64,000 nt of DNA, from positions 211,405 to 275,404 of the forward strand of contig QALN01000003.1 in the NCBI GenBank assembly GCA_003150615.1. The letters are read 5' to 3'. Made by a program: the position numbers and the translations under genes. This DNA is from Flavobacteriales bacterium. GTDB lineage: Bacteria; Bacteroidota; Bacteroidia; Flavobacteriales; UBA1820. Below, piece by piece: positions 55,334 to 63,743 of this stretch. Under the pieces are notes generated by a model. It worked only from the letters and a program-made list of their open reading frames with translations. It was not told where the DNA came from and searched no databases. Each line of letters starts with the position of its first letter. Within the stretch, counting starts at the first letter, position 1.

Positions 55334-55768
55334 ATGAGTAAAATAGCAAACAAACTGTATTCGATATCCGCCACAGCCACAGGAGGCCGCGACGGACATG
55401 TAAAATCGGAAGACGGAATACTCGACGTGGACCTCAAAACACCCGGAGCCATGGGAGGCCAGGGCGGAGCCACCAACCCAGAAGAACTCTTCGCAGCCGG
55501 ATATGCGGCATGTTTTAACGGTGCGCTTAACCTGGCGGCAAGACTCAAACGCATAACGCCTTCGGAACCTCCCCGGGTAAAAGTCACCGTGTCTTTGGGC
55601 AAGGACGAACAGGGCAACTTCCAGCTTGCCGCACGTATAGACGCCAATGTGCCGGGTGTTTCCCAGGACGTTGCGCGTGAACTGGTGGAACAGGCGCACG
55701 GCATATGTCCGTATTCCAGGGCTACAAAAGGCAACATCGAAGTCGAGCTCAACGCCACCAGCCACTGA
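55334..55768 (+). CDS. Ohr/OsmC-family organic hydroperoxide resistance protein
   Basis: A 144-residue peroxiredoxin-like protein. The two redox cysteines are seen: Cys60 in GYAACFNGAL and Cys125 in HGICPYSRAT. The N-terminal LYSISATATGGRDGHVKSEDG, and the MGGQGGATNPEELFAAGYAACF region with the catalytic Glu-Arg network, match Ohr. Such proteins reduce fatty-acid hydroperoxides using lipoylated proteins; a lipA gene is present at 23.3 kb but is not adjacent. Confidence 0.93.
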   Translation: MSKIANKLYSISATATGGRDGHVKSEDGILDVDLKTPGAMGGQGGATNPEELFAAGYAACFNGALNLAARLKRITPSEPPRVKVTVSLGKDEQGNFQLAARIDANVPGVSQDVARELVEQAHGICPYSRATKGNIEVELNATSH

Positions 55769-55790
55769 CTCGAAGTCTTTGGCACGGATA

Positions 55791-55829
55791 AACGCGGGAG
55801 AGGTTTTTAAAACCTCTCCCGCGTTTTTT
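55791..55829. terminator. Terminator after the Ohr gene
   Basis: AACGCGGGAGAGGTTTT pairs with its complement, followed by a T run. Confidence 0.9.
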
Positions 55830-55950
55830 TCTCCGTATCGTAAGGCCCTCCGATGTGAAAAACCGTAGGTTATAAGCTCCGGTAAAGGCTTTGCTGAGGT
55901 TCTGGTAAAAAAAATATTCGGCAAATGTTTTAAGGTTTAAAAAATATGCA

Positions 55951-55958
55951 TACATTTG
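55951..55958 (+). promoter_or_regulatory. Promoter -7 box of the tRNA-Val unit
   Basis: TACATTTG matches the TAnnTTTG element, 42 bases before the first tRNA. TTTT about 20 bases earlier is a plausible -33. Confidence 0.5.
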
Positions 55959-55999
55959 CACTCGTCTTTGAGCGGAAAACGGAAAATGACGACCGCGAA

Positions 56000-56074
56000 G
56001 GGAGCATAGCTCAGCTGGTTCAGAGCATCTGCCTTACAAGCAGAGGGTCGGGGGTTCGAACCCCTCTGCTCCCA
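56000..56074 (+). tRNA. tRNA-Val (anticodon TAC)
   Basis: A 75-nt cloverleaf: acceptor GGGAGCA/TGCTCCC, D arm with AGCTCAGCTGGTTCAGAGC, anticodon loop CTTACAA (anticodon TAC) and T arm GGGTTCGAACCC. The CCA end is not encoded. It reads GUA and related valine codons. Confidence 0.97.
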
Positions 56075-56186
56075 CGAAAAGAAAAAAGCGCCATGTGTTG
56101 CTTTTACGTGTTCTTCAACATATAACGCACTTACATTTTTTAGTTGTGTAAGTTGTTGTTATTACGAGGGCTTTAACGGCCCGAGC

Positions 56187-56261
56187 GGGAGCATAGCTCA
56201 GCTGGTTCAGAGCATCTGCCTTACAAGCAGAGGGTCGGGGGTTCGAACCCCTCTGCTCCCA
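56187..56261 (+). tRNA. tRNA-Val (anticodon TAC), second copy
   Basis: Identical over its whole 75 nt to the copy at 56000. The 112 bases between the copies are AT-rich with no gene. A hairpin terminator follows at once. Confidence 0.97.
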
Positions 56262-56270
56262 CGTGATTAA

Positions 56271-56304
56271 AAAAAACCGCCGGAATTTTTCCGGCGGTTT
56301 TTTT
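56271..56304. terminator. Bidirectional terminator after the tRNA pair
   Basis: CCGCCGG and CCGGCGG around a 7-nt loop with an A tract on the left and a T tract on the right; ends both the tRNA unit and the convergent Dph6-like gene. Confidence 0.88.
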
Positions 56305-56328
56305 ATTTCCCGATTCCGATAGAGTTTT

Positions 56329-57069
56329 TTACACCACGCTTTCCGTTTCCGGGTCGTAAAGCCCGGCAAACCAATACGAATAATCTTTTTCCGAACCGTC
56401 GTCCAGTTTTACGGGGTATGTACGCATGTAAGGCTCCCCGTGCAGAGAAAACGGCACAGGCTTCGAGAACAAAGGCCCGTCGTAGCAAAACGTATGATAT
56501 TCGCCGTTTTCCCCGCAAGGATCGCATCCTTGCGGAAAGGAATCCACCAGATTGCGCGTTATCTCGCGTCCGGCGTATTCGGAGCCGAGTACCGACGCAT
56601 CGGTAGTCACTATCACCGTCTTGAGGCCCGACGCGAGAAATTCGTCCATTATTTCTTCTGTTCCCGTATCCCAAAGCGGCTCGACCACCGTTATCCCGTA
56701 CGGTTCCAGTTGGCTTCGGCGGTAAGACATCACGTCGTGAAGGAATATGTCGCCGAATATGAAATGCGTAACGTCTTTTTTCCTGAAATGAAGTACGGCC
56801 TGCCTCATCGCATTTTCATAATCGCGCATGTCGCCGTGCGGAACCAGAGGCACCTTGTACAACGGTATCCCTATCGACGACGCTTGTTTTTCAAGCAGTG
56901 AAAGCGGTATATCGTGCATTGACGAACGCTCTTTTGCCGAGTTCACCGTAGTCAGAAGGGCGGTTATGTCGTACAGTCCGCTTCGTAAAGCCTTCAGCAG
57001 TGCCAGCGACGAATCTTTGCCTCCGCTCCAGTTGAAAACCGCTTTTATCTTACCGTTCATATCGGACAT
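56329..57069 (-). CDS. Dph6-like ATP pyrophosphatase family protein
   Basis: A 246-residue PP-loop protein. The nucleotide-binding SGGKDSSLALL (about residues 15-25) and the later HFIFGDIFLHD and PLWDTGTEEIMDEFL regions resemble the eukaryotic/archaeal diphthine-ammonia ligase. Bacteria have no diphthamide, so the bacterial members have another, unknown amidation or ligation role. The start at 57069 (MSDMNG) is preferred over one 14 codons upstream. Confidence 0.85.
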   Translation of the reverse strand: MSDMNGKIKAVFNWSGGKDSSLALLKALRSGLYDITALLTTVNSAKERSSMHDIPLSLLEKQASSIGIPLYKVPLVPHGDMRDYENAMRQAVLHFRKKDVTHFIFGDIFLHDVMSYRRSQLEPYGITVVEPLWDTGTEEIMDEFLASGLKTVIVTTDASVLGSEYAGREITRNLVDSFPQGCDPCGENGEYHTFCYDGPLFSKPVPFSLHGEPYMRTYPVKLDDGSEKDYSYWFAGLYDPETESVV

Positions 57070-57340
57070 GTGAGTTTTGTATAAAATTATTCTGGCACAA
57101 ATATACGCCAATTATCCGTCATCATTTATACGCTCCCGCGGCCATAGGTCGTTTGATATTTATATCTGTCCAGTTAGGGCGCTCACCCGACTGCTCACCG
57201 ACGTCAGTCGGCTCGGCCTTCGAAATTTTCCATATAGTCGCCTGCCGGGTTAGAAAAATAAACCTCAAATTATCTTAATTGCTTATATTTGTCACCCTGC
57301 GGCAACCCGGTGCGCCGGAGCCGTTAAAAAATATCGAAAC

Positions 57341-58327
57341 ATGGAAAAACTATACCCGCTTACCTTCAGTCCAATTTTCAAAGACAAGATATGGGGGGGC
57401 GACAAGATAAACACGATATTAGGCAAGGAATATCCCGGACTTCCCAACTGCGGGGAAACGTGGGAAATATCAGCCGTTCCAGGAAATGTGTCCTGTGTGG
57501 ACCGCGGTCCGTTGAAAGGCTGGATGCTCGACAGCCTTGTGAGTGAATACGGAGCTGCGCTTACAGGCGGAAAGATATACCGCCGCTACGGCAACAGCTT
57601 TCCTCTTCTGGTCAAGTTCATAAGCGCTGCGGACGATTTGTCCATACAGGTACATCCCGACGATTCTTCGGCTATGGCTCGTCATAACTGTCCCGGCAAG
57701 ACAGAAATGTGGTATGTGATGGATGCCGATTCCGGTTCTACGTTGATATCCGGGTTTAAAAGGGAGACAACGCGTGAGGAATACCTCCGGTATTTTGAAA
57801 GCGGACACCTGACAGACCTGCTTATGACCGTTCCTGTAAAAAAAGGGGACTGTTTTTACATACCGACGGGACGCGTACATTCGATAGGCAGCGGGATACT
57901 TTTGGCCGAAATACAGCAATCCTCGGACATAACGTACCGGATATACGACTACGACCGTACGGATTTCTCCGGACAAAAGCGCGAACTTCATGTAGAACAG
58001 GCGCTTGACGTCATAGATTTTTCGGCAGCCGGCGATCCTCGCGTAAAATATTCCCCGGTAGGGCAGGGGTGTGCCCGTATGGTGTCTTCACCTTATTTCG
58101 AAACATCTGTGATATGCGCCTGCGACACACTCGAACTCAGTTACTCGGATGCGGGCGACAGTTTCGTCATATACACATGCGTGGAAGGCTCTTTTACGCT
58201 GGAGACCGACGGTAATGAACCTGTCCGTTCCAAGGCAGGGGAATGCATTCTTATTCCCGCCTCGGTAAGCCACGTGCGGATAGTCCCGGACGAACCCGTA
58301 AGAATCCTGCAAACAACGGCTCAATAA
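57341..58327 (+). CDS. manA: Mannose-6-phosphate isomerase, class I
   Basis: This 328-residue zinc enzyme interconverts mannose 6-phosphate and fructose 6-phosphate. It has PLTFSPIFKDKIWGGDKIN, the metal motif QVHPDDSS, TEMWYVMDAD and GRVHSIGSGILLAEIQQSSD, and a second cupin-like C-terminal domain. TATATTTG at 57284-57291 is a likely -7 element about 50 bases upstream. The last codons lie within a long palindrome. Confidence 0.95.
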   Translation: MEKLYPLTFSPIFKDKIWGGDKINTILGKEYPGLPNCGETWEISAVPGNVSCVDRGPLKGWMLDSLVSEYGAALTGGKIYRRYGNSFPLLVKFISAADDLSIQVHPDDSSAMARHNCPGKTEMWYVMDADSGSTLISGFKRETTREEYLRYFESGHLTDLLMTVPVKKGDCFYIPTGRVHSIGSGILLAEIQQSSDITYRIYDYDRTDFSGQKRELHVEQALDVIDFSAAGDPRVKYSPVGQGCARMVSSPYFETSVICACDTLELSYSDAGDSFVIYTCVEGSFTLETDGNEPVRSKAGECILIPASVSHVRIVPDEPVRILQTTAQ

Positions 58328-58377
58328 AAAACGCCGGCTCTTTATGAGCCGGCGTTTTTTATTGAGCCGTTGTTTGC
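58309..58377. terminator. Very long bidirectional terminator, 32-bp arms
   Basis: Arms of about 32 bp (GCAAACAACGGCTCAATAAAAAACGCCGGCTC and its complement) flank a TTTAT loop. The palindrome covers the last six codons of manA, and its right arm copies that end in reverse. It ends 20 bases from the convergent gene. Confidence 0.9.
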
Positions 58378-58396
58378 GTTTGCCAGCCGGATAAAA

Positions 58397-58906
58397 TCAG
58401 CTGAGTTCAGCGCGTATCGTCCCGTCCCCGGCAAACACCACCTGTACGTGGTTGTGCAGCGACGTGGACAACGACAGGCCCTTGTAGTCCACTTTTACCG
58501 GATACCTCTTGTGGTTGCGGTCCACCAACACCGCCGTAGTAAGCCTCTTCAGGGGTACTGACAAAAGATACCTTACGGCATATATCAGTACGGCGCCGCT
58601 GTTAAGCACGTCATCCACAAGCACCACCGAATGCCCTGACAGTTCCTCCATGTCGAAAGAAAACTTGTACGGCGCGAACAGATCTTTCTTGTTCACCTGA
58701 AGTTCGCCAAGTTTTACTTCGCGGCCGCTTATTTTCTCCAACTCTTCTTTTATAAGGCAGGCTATCCTGTATCCGCTTTTGGCCACTCCGGCAATGAAAA
58801 CCTTGTCTTCTTCGAGGTTGGCCTCGTGTATCTGGTGGGCTATCCTGCGTATTTTCAGTCTTATATCCTGATCGGAAAGTATGACAGTCTTTTGCATTTC
58901 TCTCAT
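58397..58906 (-). CDS. PyrR-like phosphoribosyltransferase
   Basis: A 169-residue type I phosphoribosyltransferase. The PRPP motif is VVLVDDVLNSGA; AVLVDRNHKRYPVKVDYKGLSLSTSLHNHVQV near the end is like PyrR of Gram-positives, where it serves both uracil salvage and pyrimidine-operon attenuation. Whether this protein keeps either job is unknown. The start may instead be the ATG three codons later (MQKT). Confidence 0.82.
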   Translation of the reverse strand: MREMQKTVILSDQDIRLKIRRIAHQIHEANLEEDKVFIAGVAKSGYRIACLIKEELEKISGREVKLGELQVNKKDLFAPYKFSFDMEELSGHSVVLVDDVLNSGAVLIYAVRYLLSVPLKRLTTAVLVDRNHKRYPVKVDYKGLSLSTSLHNHVQVVFAGDGTIRAELS

Positions 58907-59248
58907 CTTTGGTTTTTCGATACAAACTTAGATAAAAAATTCCATACGTGTTCGGCCCGTTCACATGTCTTTTGCATCCTCCATGAATATCTGCCGCCAG
59001 GTCATTCTTCGGTATTTATCCGCGCATCTTCGGCCGGAACGGACGCACCCCTCCGGTGCAAGATGCTGTTTTCCCTCTTTTTAGCCTATTGCTCAGATAT
59101 AAGGCGGAGTATCCGCAAGCGATGAAAATATCCGTTTTGCCTCCGATATAAATTTATACGCCCGCAAACATAAAAAATACTATCGGCATATCGCCAAAAT
59201 AACTACTTTTGCGGTCATAGACCGTTTGATATGTAAAAACTTGGAATT
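58907..59248. other. Intergenic region with promoters
   Basis: About 342 bases. TACTTTTG at 59204-59211 is a likely -7 element for the following lipoprotein. A recurring motif (CATAGACCGTTTGATATG, near 59216) follows. Nothing gene-like is apparent. Confidence 0.55.
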
Positions 59249-59788
59249 ATGAAAAAAATATGTTTAATATCGGCAGTGGCGTTATTGTGCCTCGTGTCGT
59301 GCACTTCGGACCGTCAGACCGAACTTAAAGGATCTAACCTGCAATACGAAGTGTGGTCATCCGAAAAGATATTCGCTCTTTTGCCCGACCAGGCAAAAGC
59401 GGCCGTATGTGACTTTAACGACGATTACCGGAACATAGATTCCGTTTCGGCCGTATTTACCGAGTGTTCCACCACTACCCACATATACAAAAGTAAAAGC
59501 GGTACGGTACTCAAGGACGACAGCATGGAATGCCAGACGCTCGGTTCTTCGGACGACCTTACGTATTACGACAAAAAAGGCCATCCGGTACTTCGTTTCA
59601 TCGAACGTTATCTGCCGGCAACCAACATGACCACGCAAACGCTTCTGTTCTTCGAGGACGGTCAGTACAAAAACGCGTTCATGCGCGCAGTCGAAGGCAA
59701 TGTCCCGGAACTGATAGACAATATCAATTTCACGGTCTACGAACCCATGACAGGCGAACGTATGGTCGATGATTACGCCGGGAACTGA
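59249..59788 (+). CDS. Lipoprotein of unknown function
   Basis: A 179-residue protein with a lipoprotein signal (LVSC, Cys18). The rest shows no domain I know. It has FALLPDQAKAAVCDFNDDYRN and a tail rich in aromatic and acidic residues. It is followed after 38 bases by a TRIC channel gene. Confidence 0.6.
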   Translation: MKKICLISAVALLCLVSCTSDRQTELKGSNLQYEVWSSEKIFALLPDQAKAAVCDFNDDYRNIDSVSAVFTECSTTTHIYKSKSGTVLKDDSMECQTLGSSDDLTYYDKKGHPVLRFIERYLPATNMTTQTLLFFEDGQYKNAFMRAVEGNVPELIDNINFTVYEPMTGERMVDDYAGN

Positions 59789-59826
59789 CATTTAATAATC
59801 AAACATATTAACTTCCTCGAACAACG

Positions 59827-60459
59827 ATGGATACAGGCCAACTGCTGACCGTGCTGGACCTCTCCGGCGTATGGGCGTTCGCCGTTTCGGGTGCGCTTAC
59901 GGCCATGCAGAAACGCATGGACGTTTTCGGTGTTCTTATAGTAGCCTTCGGCACATCGTTCGGCGGCGGCACGATACGTGACATACTTATCAACCGTCCG
60001 GTCTTCTGGCTCCACAACGAAACGTACCTCTACATACTTTTCATAGCCACTCCGGTGGCCGTAGTATTCCGCAACTATTTGCAATACCTGCGCAAAGCCC
60101 TGTTCTTTTTCGATACGATAGGATTGGGCGTATATACCGTCATAGGCATGCAGATAGGCCTCACGTGGGGTTACAGTCCTATGCTCGGCATATGTCTGGG
60201 CACGCTTACCGCTTGTTTCGGCGGAGTGGTGCGCGACTTGCTATGTAACGAAGTGCCTCTTATATTCCACCGCGAGATATACGCCACTATATGCGTTGTC
60301 GGCGGCGGGGCTTATACGCTTATGATGTACCTCGAAGTGCCGGAGAACATAAACACGCTCGTCACCCTGTTCGGCATCATCGCCGCACGTTTTATCGTGG
60401 TACGTTTCAAGTTGTCTTTGCCCGCGCTCAACCTGAAAGACAACATGCCTCACGCCTGA
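59827..60459 (+). CDS. TRIC-type cation channel family protein (UPF0126)
   Basis: A 210-residue protein with seven hydrophobic helices. It has VWAFAVSGALTAMQKRMDVFGV, the FGGGTIRDILINRPVFW stretch and, in the second half, the matching GGVVRDLLCNEVPLIF. These two repeats are the signature of trimeric intracellular cation channel homologues. Its ion and role in bacteria are not settled. Confidence 0.92.
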   Translation: MDTGQLLTVLDLSGVWAFAVSGALTAMQKRMDVFGVLIVAFGTSFGGGTIRDILINRPVFWLHNETYLYILFIATPVAVVFRNYLQYLRKALFFFDTIGLGVYTVIGMQIGLTWGYSPMLGICLGTLTACFGGVVRDLLCNEVPLIFHREIYATICVVGGGAYTLMMYLEVPENINTLVTLFGIIAARFIVVRFKLSLPALNLKDNMPHA

Positions 60460-60578
60460 ATACAAATGGAAAGCACGGGAGGAATGCCTTTCTCCCGTTT
60501 ACCGGTGTATCCGCACGGCTGCGATACGGTAACGCGTATATCATAAGAGAATAATAATCCGTTGTTAAACATTCGTAT

Positions 60579-61670
60579 ATGCAGATAATAGACGAAAAAG
60601 CCGAAAAATTCCTCGAAGAATACATAAACACACCTTCGCCTACCGGTTTCGAGAGCCGCGGGCTGAAATTGTGGCTCGATTACGTAAAACCTTACGCCAA
60701 TACCGTATTTACCGACACGTACGGTACCACCGTGGCCGTGATAAATCCCGACGCTCCTTACAAAGTGGCCATAGAAGGCCATGCCGACGAGATATCGTGG
60801 TTCGTCAACTACATTTCTCCCGAAGGTCTTATATACGTGGTACGCAACGGAGGCTCAGACCATATTGCCGCACCTTCCAAAGTCGTGAACATACATACCG
60901 AAAAAAACGGCATCGTCAGGGGTGTGTTCGGATGGCCTGCCATACATACGCGCCTTCGAGCCGGCATAGCGAAAGAAGAAACGCCGAAAGTCGATAAACT
61001 GTTCATCGACATAGGCGCCGACGACAAGGCCGGAGTTGAAAAAGCCGGCGTGCAGGTAGGCGACGTGATAACTTATCCGGATGAATTTTTTGTCCTGGGA
61101 GGCGATAAATACGTCGGCCGCGCCCTGGACAACCGCATGGGTGGGTTTATGATAGCCCAGGTTGCGCGCCTTCTGCGCGAAAACGGCAAAGAACTTCCTT
61201 TCGGACTGTACCTTGTCAACGCCGTACAAGAGGAAGTGGGCATGAACGGCGCGAAGATGATATCCCGTACGATATGTCCGGATGTAGCCATCGTCACCGA
61301 CGTTACGCACGATACGTCCACGCCTATGATAGACGTCAAAGCCGAAGGCGACATAAAATGCGGTCTGGGGCCTGTCGTATCACGCGCCCCGTCGGTACAG
61401 AACAACCTGCGCGCGTTGATACTTGAACAAGCGCGCGCCAACGGCATACCTTACCAGCTTTGCGCCCATTCGTCCACCACCGGTACCGATACCGACGCTT
61501 TCGCCTTTTCCGGACGGGGTATAGCCTCGGCTCTGATATCCCTGCCGCTCAGATACATGCACACTACGGTCGAGATGGTCTCGCGCAAAGACGTAGAAAA
61601 TACGATACGCCTTATTTACCACAGCGTACTTTCCATACCCTTGGGTGAGGATTTCAGATACTTAAAATAA
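60579..61670 (+). CDS. M42 family metallo-aminopeptidase
   Basis: This 363-residue enzyme resembles glutamyl aminopeptidases and the so-called cellulase M. Metal ligands are seen in IEGHADEISW (His, Asp), GRALDNRMGG (Asp), NAVQEEVGMNGA (Glu-Glu) and VTDVTHDT (Asp), with His in the C-terminal RYMHTTVEM. It is a tetrahedral or dodecameric cytosolic peptidase in other bacteria. The unit ends at the hairpin at 61782. Confidence 0.94.
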   Translation: MQIIDEKAEKFLEEYINTPSPTGFESRGLKLWLDYVKPYANTVFTDTYGTTVAVINPDAPYKVAIEGHADEISWFVNYISPEGLIYVVRNGGSDHIAAPSKVVNIHTEKNGIVRGVFGWPAIHTRLRAGIAKEETPKVDKLFIDIGADDKAGVEKAGVQVGDVITYPDEFFVLGGDKYVGRALDNRMGGFMIAQVARLLRENGKELPFGLYLVNAVQEEVGMNGAKMISRTICPDVAIVTDVTHDTSTPMIDVKAEGDIKCGLGPVVSRAPSVQNNLRALILEQARANGIPYQLCAHSSTTGTDTDAFAFSGRGIASALISLPLRYMHTTVEMVSRKDVENTIRLIYHSVLSIPLGEDFRYLK

Positions 61671-61781
61671 CCCCGGTAGCCCTGGCGGGTGAACGACCTC
61701 GCCGGACAAAAAATACCGGACGGCCTATGGCGGCAGCCGGAAACCATCGGCAGGGGTAGCACTGCATCCGAAATAGTTTGT

Positions 61782-61816
61782 AAACGGAGGGAGTTTTATA
61801 CCCTCCGTTTTGTTTT
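61782..61816 (+). terminator. Terminator after the M42 gene
   Basis: AAACGGAGGG and CCCTCCGTTT flank a 9-nt loop, followed by TGTTTT. The right arm overlaps the -33 element of the next promoter. Confidence 0.8.
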
Positions 61817-61839
61817 CCGGGCTTATTGTACTAACTTTG
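61809..61839 (+). promoter_or_regulatory. Consensus promoter of the MBL-hydrolase gene
   Basis: TTTG at 61809-61812, a 19-base spacer and TAACTTTG at 61832-61839 fit the Bacteroidota promoter exactly. The terminator of the upstream gene shares its first bases. Confidence 0.8.
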
Positions 61840-61937
61840 ACTCTGAGTCCGCCCCGGTTGCGCGGCCATGCTTCCTTGCGGCGGGGCGGCACATGCGGCC
61901 CGGCAGGACAGTAACAACAGTTAAAACCGATGAAACC

Positions 61938-62579
61938 ATGAAAAGCAATTGCGACACTCCGTTCGGTGATCTGGAAATAAACACCCTAGGCCATGCCGGT
62001 CTTCTGCTGCGCGTGGACGGGCGCAACATATATGCGGACCCTTATTCTGAAGTCTGCGATTTCTCAGGCATGCCCAAAGCCGACCTTGTACTGATAACGC
62101 ATGACCATTACGATCACTACGACCCTGCAGCCCTCAGACATATAGTCAAACCCGGCACGTCGTATATCGGCAACATGGCTTGCCGGGAATTGTTCGATGA
62201 CGTCACATGCCTTAAGAACGGCGAGATGACCTCTTGGAGAGGCATGAAGATAAAAGCCGTTCCCGCGTACAATACCACCGGCATGCGCGCGCCGGGAGAA
62301 CCTTTCCATCCCAAAGGCGAAGGCAACGGTTACGTGTTGTGTCTTGACGATTTTAAAATATACATAGCCGGCGATACGGAACTGACCGACGAAATGCGCG
62401 CACTTACCGGCATGGACATCGCTTTTTTGCCTAAAAACCTGCCTTATACCATGAGCGACGCCATGTTCGTCGAGGCTGCCCGGGCCATAAATCCCCGGAT
62501 ATTGTATCCGTACCACTATTTCGAAATCGACAAGAAAGCCCTGGAAATGGAATTGCCCGGTATCGAATTGCGCCTTTAA
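61938..62579 (+). CDS. MBL-fold metal-dependent hydrolase
   Basis: A 213-residue protein with the HxHxDH motif H55-D-H57-Y-D59-H60 and the later GDTELTDEM stretch that supplies a bridging Asp. It has LGHAGLLLRVDGRNIYADPY near the N terminus, as in the UlaG/L-ascorbate-type and YtkL-like group. The substrate is unknown. The start at 61938 is preferred because the earlier in-frame start lies in the promoter region. Confidence 0.9.
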   Translation: MKSNCDTPFGDLEINTLGHAGLLLRVDGRNIYADPYSEVCDFSGMPKADLVLITHDHYDHYDPAALRHIVKPGTSYIGNMACRELFDDVTCLKNGEMTSWRGMKIKAVPAYNTTGMRAPGEPFHPKGEGNGYVLCLDDFKIYIAGDTELTDEMRALTGMDIAFLPKNLPYTMSDAMFVEAARAINPRILYPYHYFEIDKKALEMELPGIELRL

Positions 62580-62634
62580 TGCGGTTTTGCGTACCTTTGG
62601 CCTCAAGTTAACGACTAATTAAAAACCGTTCCGG

Positions 62635-63624
62635 ATGAAATTGATAACCGAAGTGCCGTTGCCGAAAGACATCCCTGAAATATCTTACGGCTCGTCGCTC
62701 ATGTTCATAGGCTCCTGCTTTGCGTCCAACGTGGGGGAAAAGTTCTCAGCCGCCAAATTCGACGTCAGTGTCAATCCTTTCGGAGTACTGTTCAACCCTT
62801 TCTCGGTACTCGACTCCATGGACAGGATCGTAGAACGCAGGTATTTTTCCGAAAGCGACTTTTTCCGCGCCGAAGACGGCTCATACCTCAGTCTCTCGCT
62901 GCACGGCGATTTCCGTTTCGCCACTGCGTCCGAAGGCGCGGCGGCCGTAAATGCCCTTATCGACACGCTGTATGAACGGCTGTCCGGGCTGACGCATGTT
63001 TTTTACACTTTCGGTACGTCGCAGGTATTCCGCTACCGGCCTACGGGGGAAATATGCGCCAACTGCCACAAGATACCGCAGAAAGAATTTTCGAAAGAAA
63101 GCATGACAGCCGGCCAAATAGCGAATCTGGCGCTCTCTGTCGGGGAAAGCCTGCGAAGTATAAATCCCGATGTAAACATCGTATATACCGTAAGCCCTGT
63201 GCGTTACCTGAACGAAGGCCCTCTTGGAGCCAATGCCGGCAAAGGCCGGCTGTTCTGCGCTATAGAAGACATACTGGAGCGCAGCGGGGCTGGCAATTAT
63301 TATTTCCCGGCCTACGAGATAGTGATGGATGAACTTCGCGACTATCGTTATTTTGCCGGCGATATGGTACATCCTAATTCCCTGGCTGTGGATTACATAT
63401 GGGAAAAGATATGTTCGTGTATGTTCGGAGGCGGTACATTATCCGTGCTTGGCGAAATCGAAAGGATAGAGAGGGATTGTTCCCACCGGCCGTTCAATCC
63501 CTCCGGAACCGCTTACAGGGACTTTTGCCGCGCGGCGCTGGAAAGGATAGCTTCGCTCGAAGAGCGTTTTCCGCGTATGGATTTCGGGCCGGAGAAAAAC
63601 GTTTTGCGTACATGGGCGCCGTAA
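62635..63624 (+). CDS. GSCFA domain protein
   Basis: This 329-residue protein has the family hallmark GSCFASN near residues 26-32 (nucleophile Ser in an SGNH-like fold), FGVLFNP, FYTFGTSQVFRY, and a late DMVHPNSLAVDYIW with the likely catalytic Asp-x-x-His. These proteins are suspected esterases or acyltransferases, but none has been characterised in this lineage to my knowledge. It starts 55 bases after the MBL gene and may share its promoter. Confidence 0.9.
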   Translation: MKLITEVPLPKDIPEISYGSSLMFIGSCFASNVGEKFSAAKFDVSVNPFGVLFNPFSVLDSMDRIVERRYFSESDFFRAEDGSYLSLSLHGDFRFATASEGAAAVNALIDTLYERLSGLTHVFYTFGTSQVFRYRPTGEICANCHKIPQKEFSKESMTAGQIANLALSVGESLRSINPDVNIVYTVSPVRYLNEGPLGANAGKGRLFCAIEDILERSGAGNYYFPAYEIVMDELRDYRYFAGDMVHPNSLAVDYIWEKICSCMFGGGTLSVLGEIERIERDCSHRPFNPSGTAYRDFCRAALERIASLEERFPRMDFGPEKNVLRTWAP

Positions 63625-63743
63625 ATCTTTTTTTAAGTTAAATCCCCTGTTGTAAGGGGCTTTAGTTAAATCTATATAAAAAATTCCGTCGAATGGAAAA
63701 TATTGTTGATTTTTGTATCGGACGAATTTAAAAGAAGAAATCA

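Noticed and set aside
57183..57220. A repeated GACTGCTCACCGACGTCAGTCGGC segment as a possible operator
   Set aside because: The pairing is imperfect and short, and the manA promoter box lies well downstream, so I do not claim a site.
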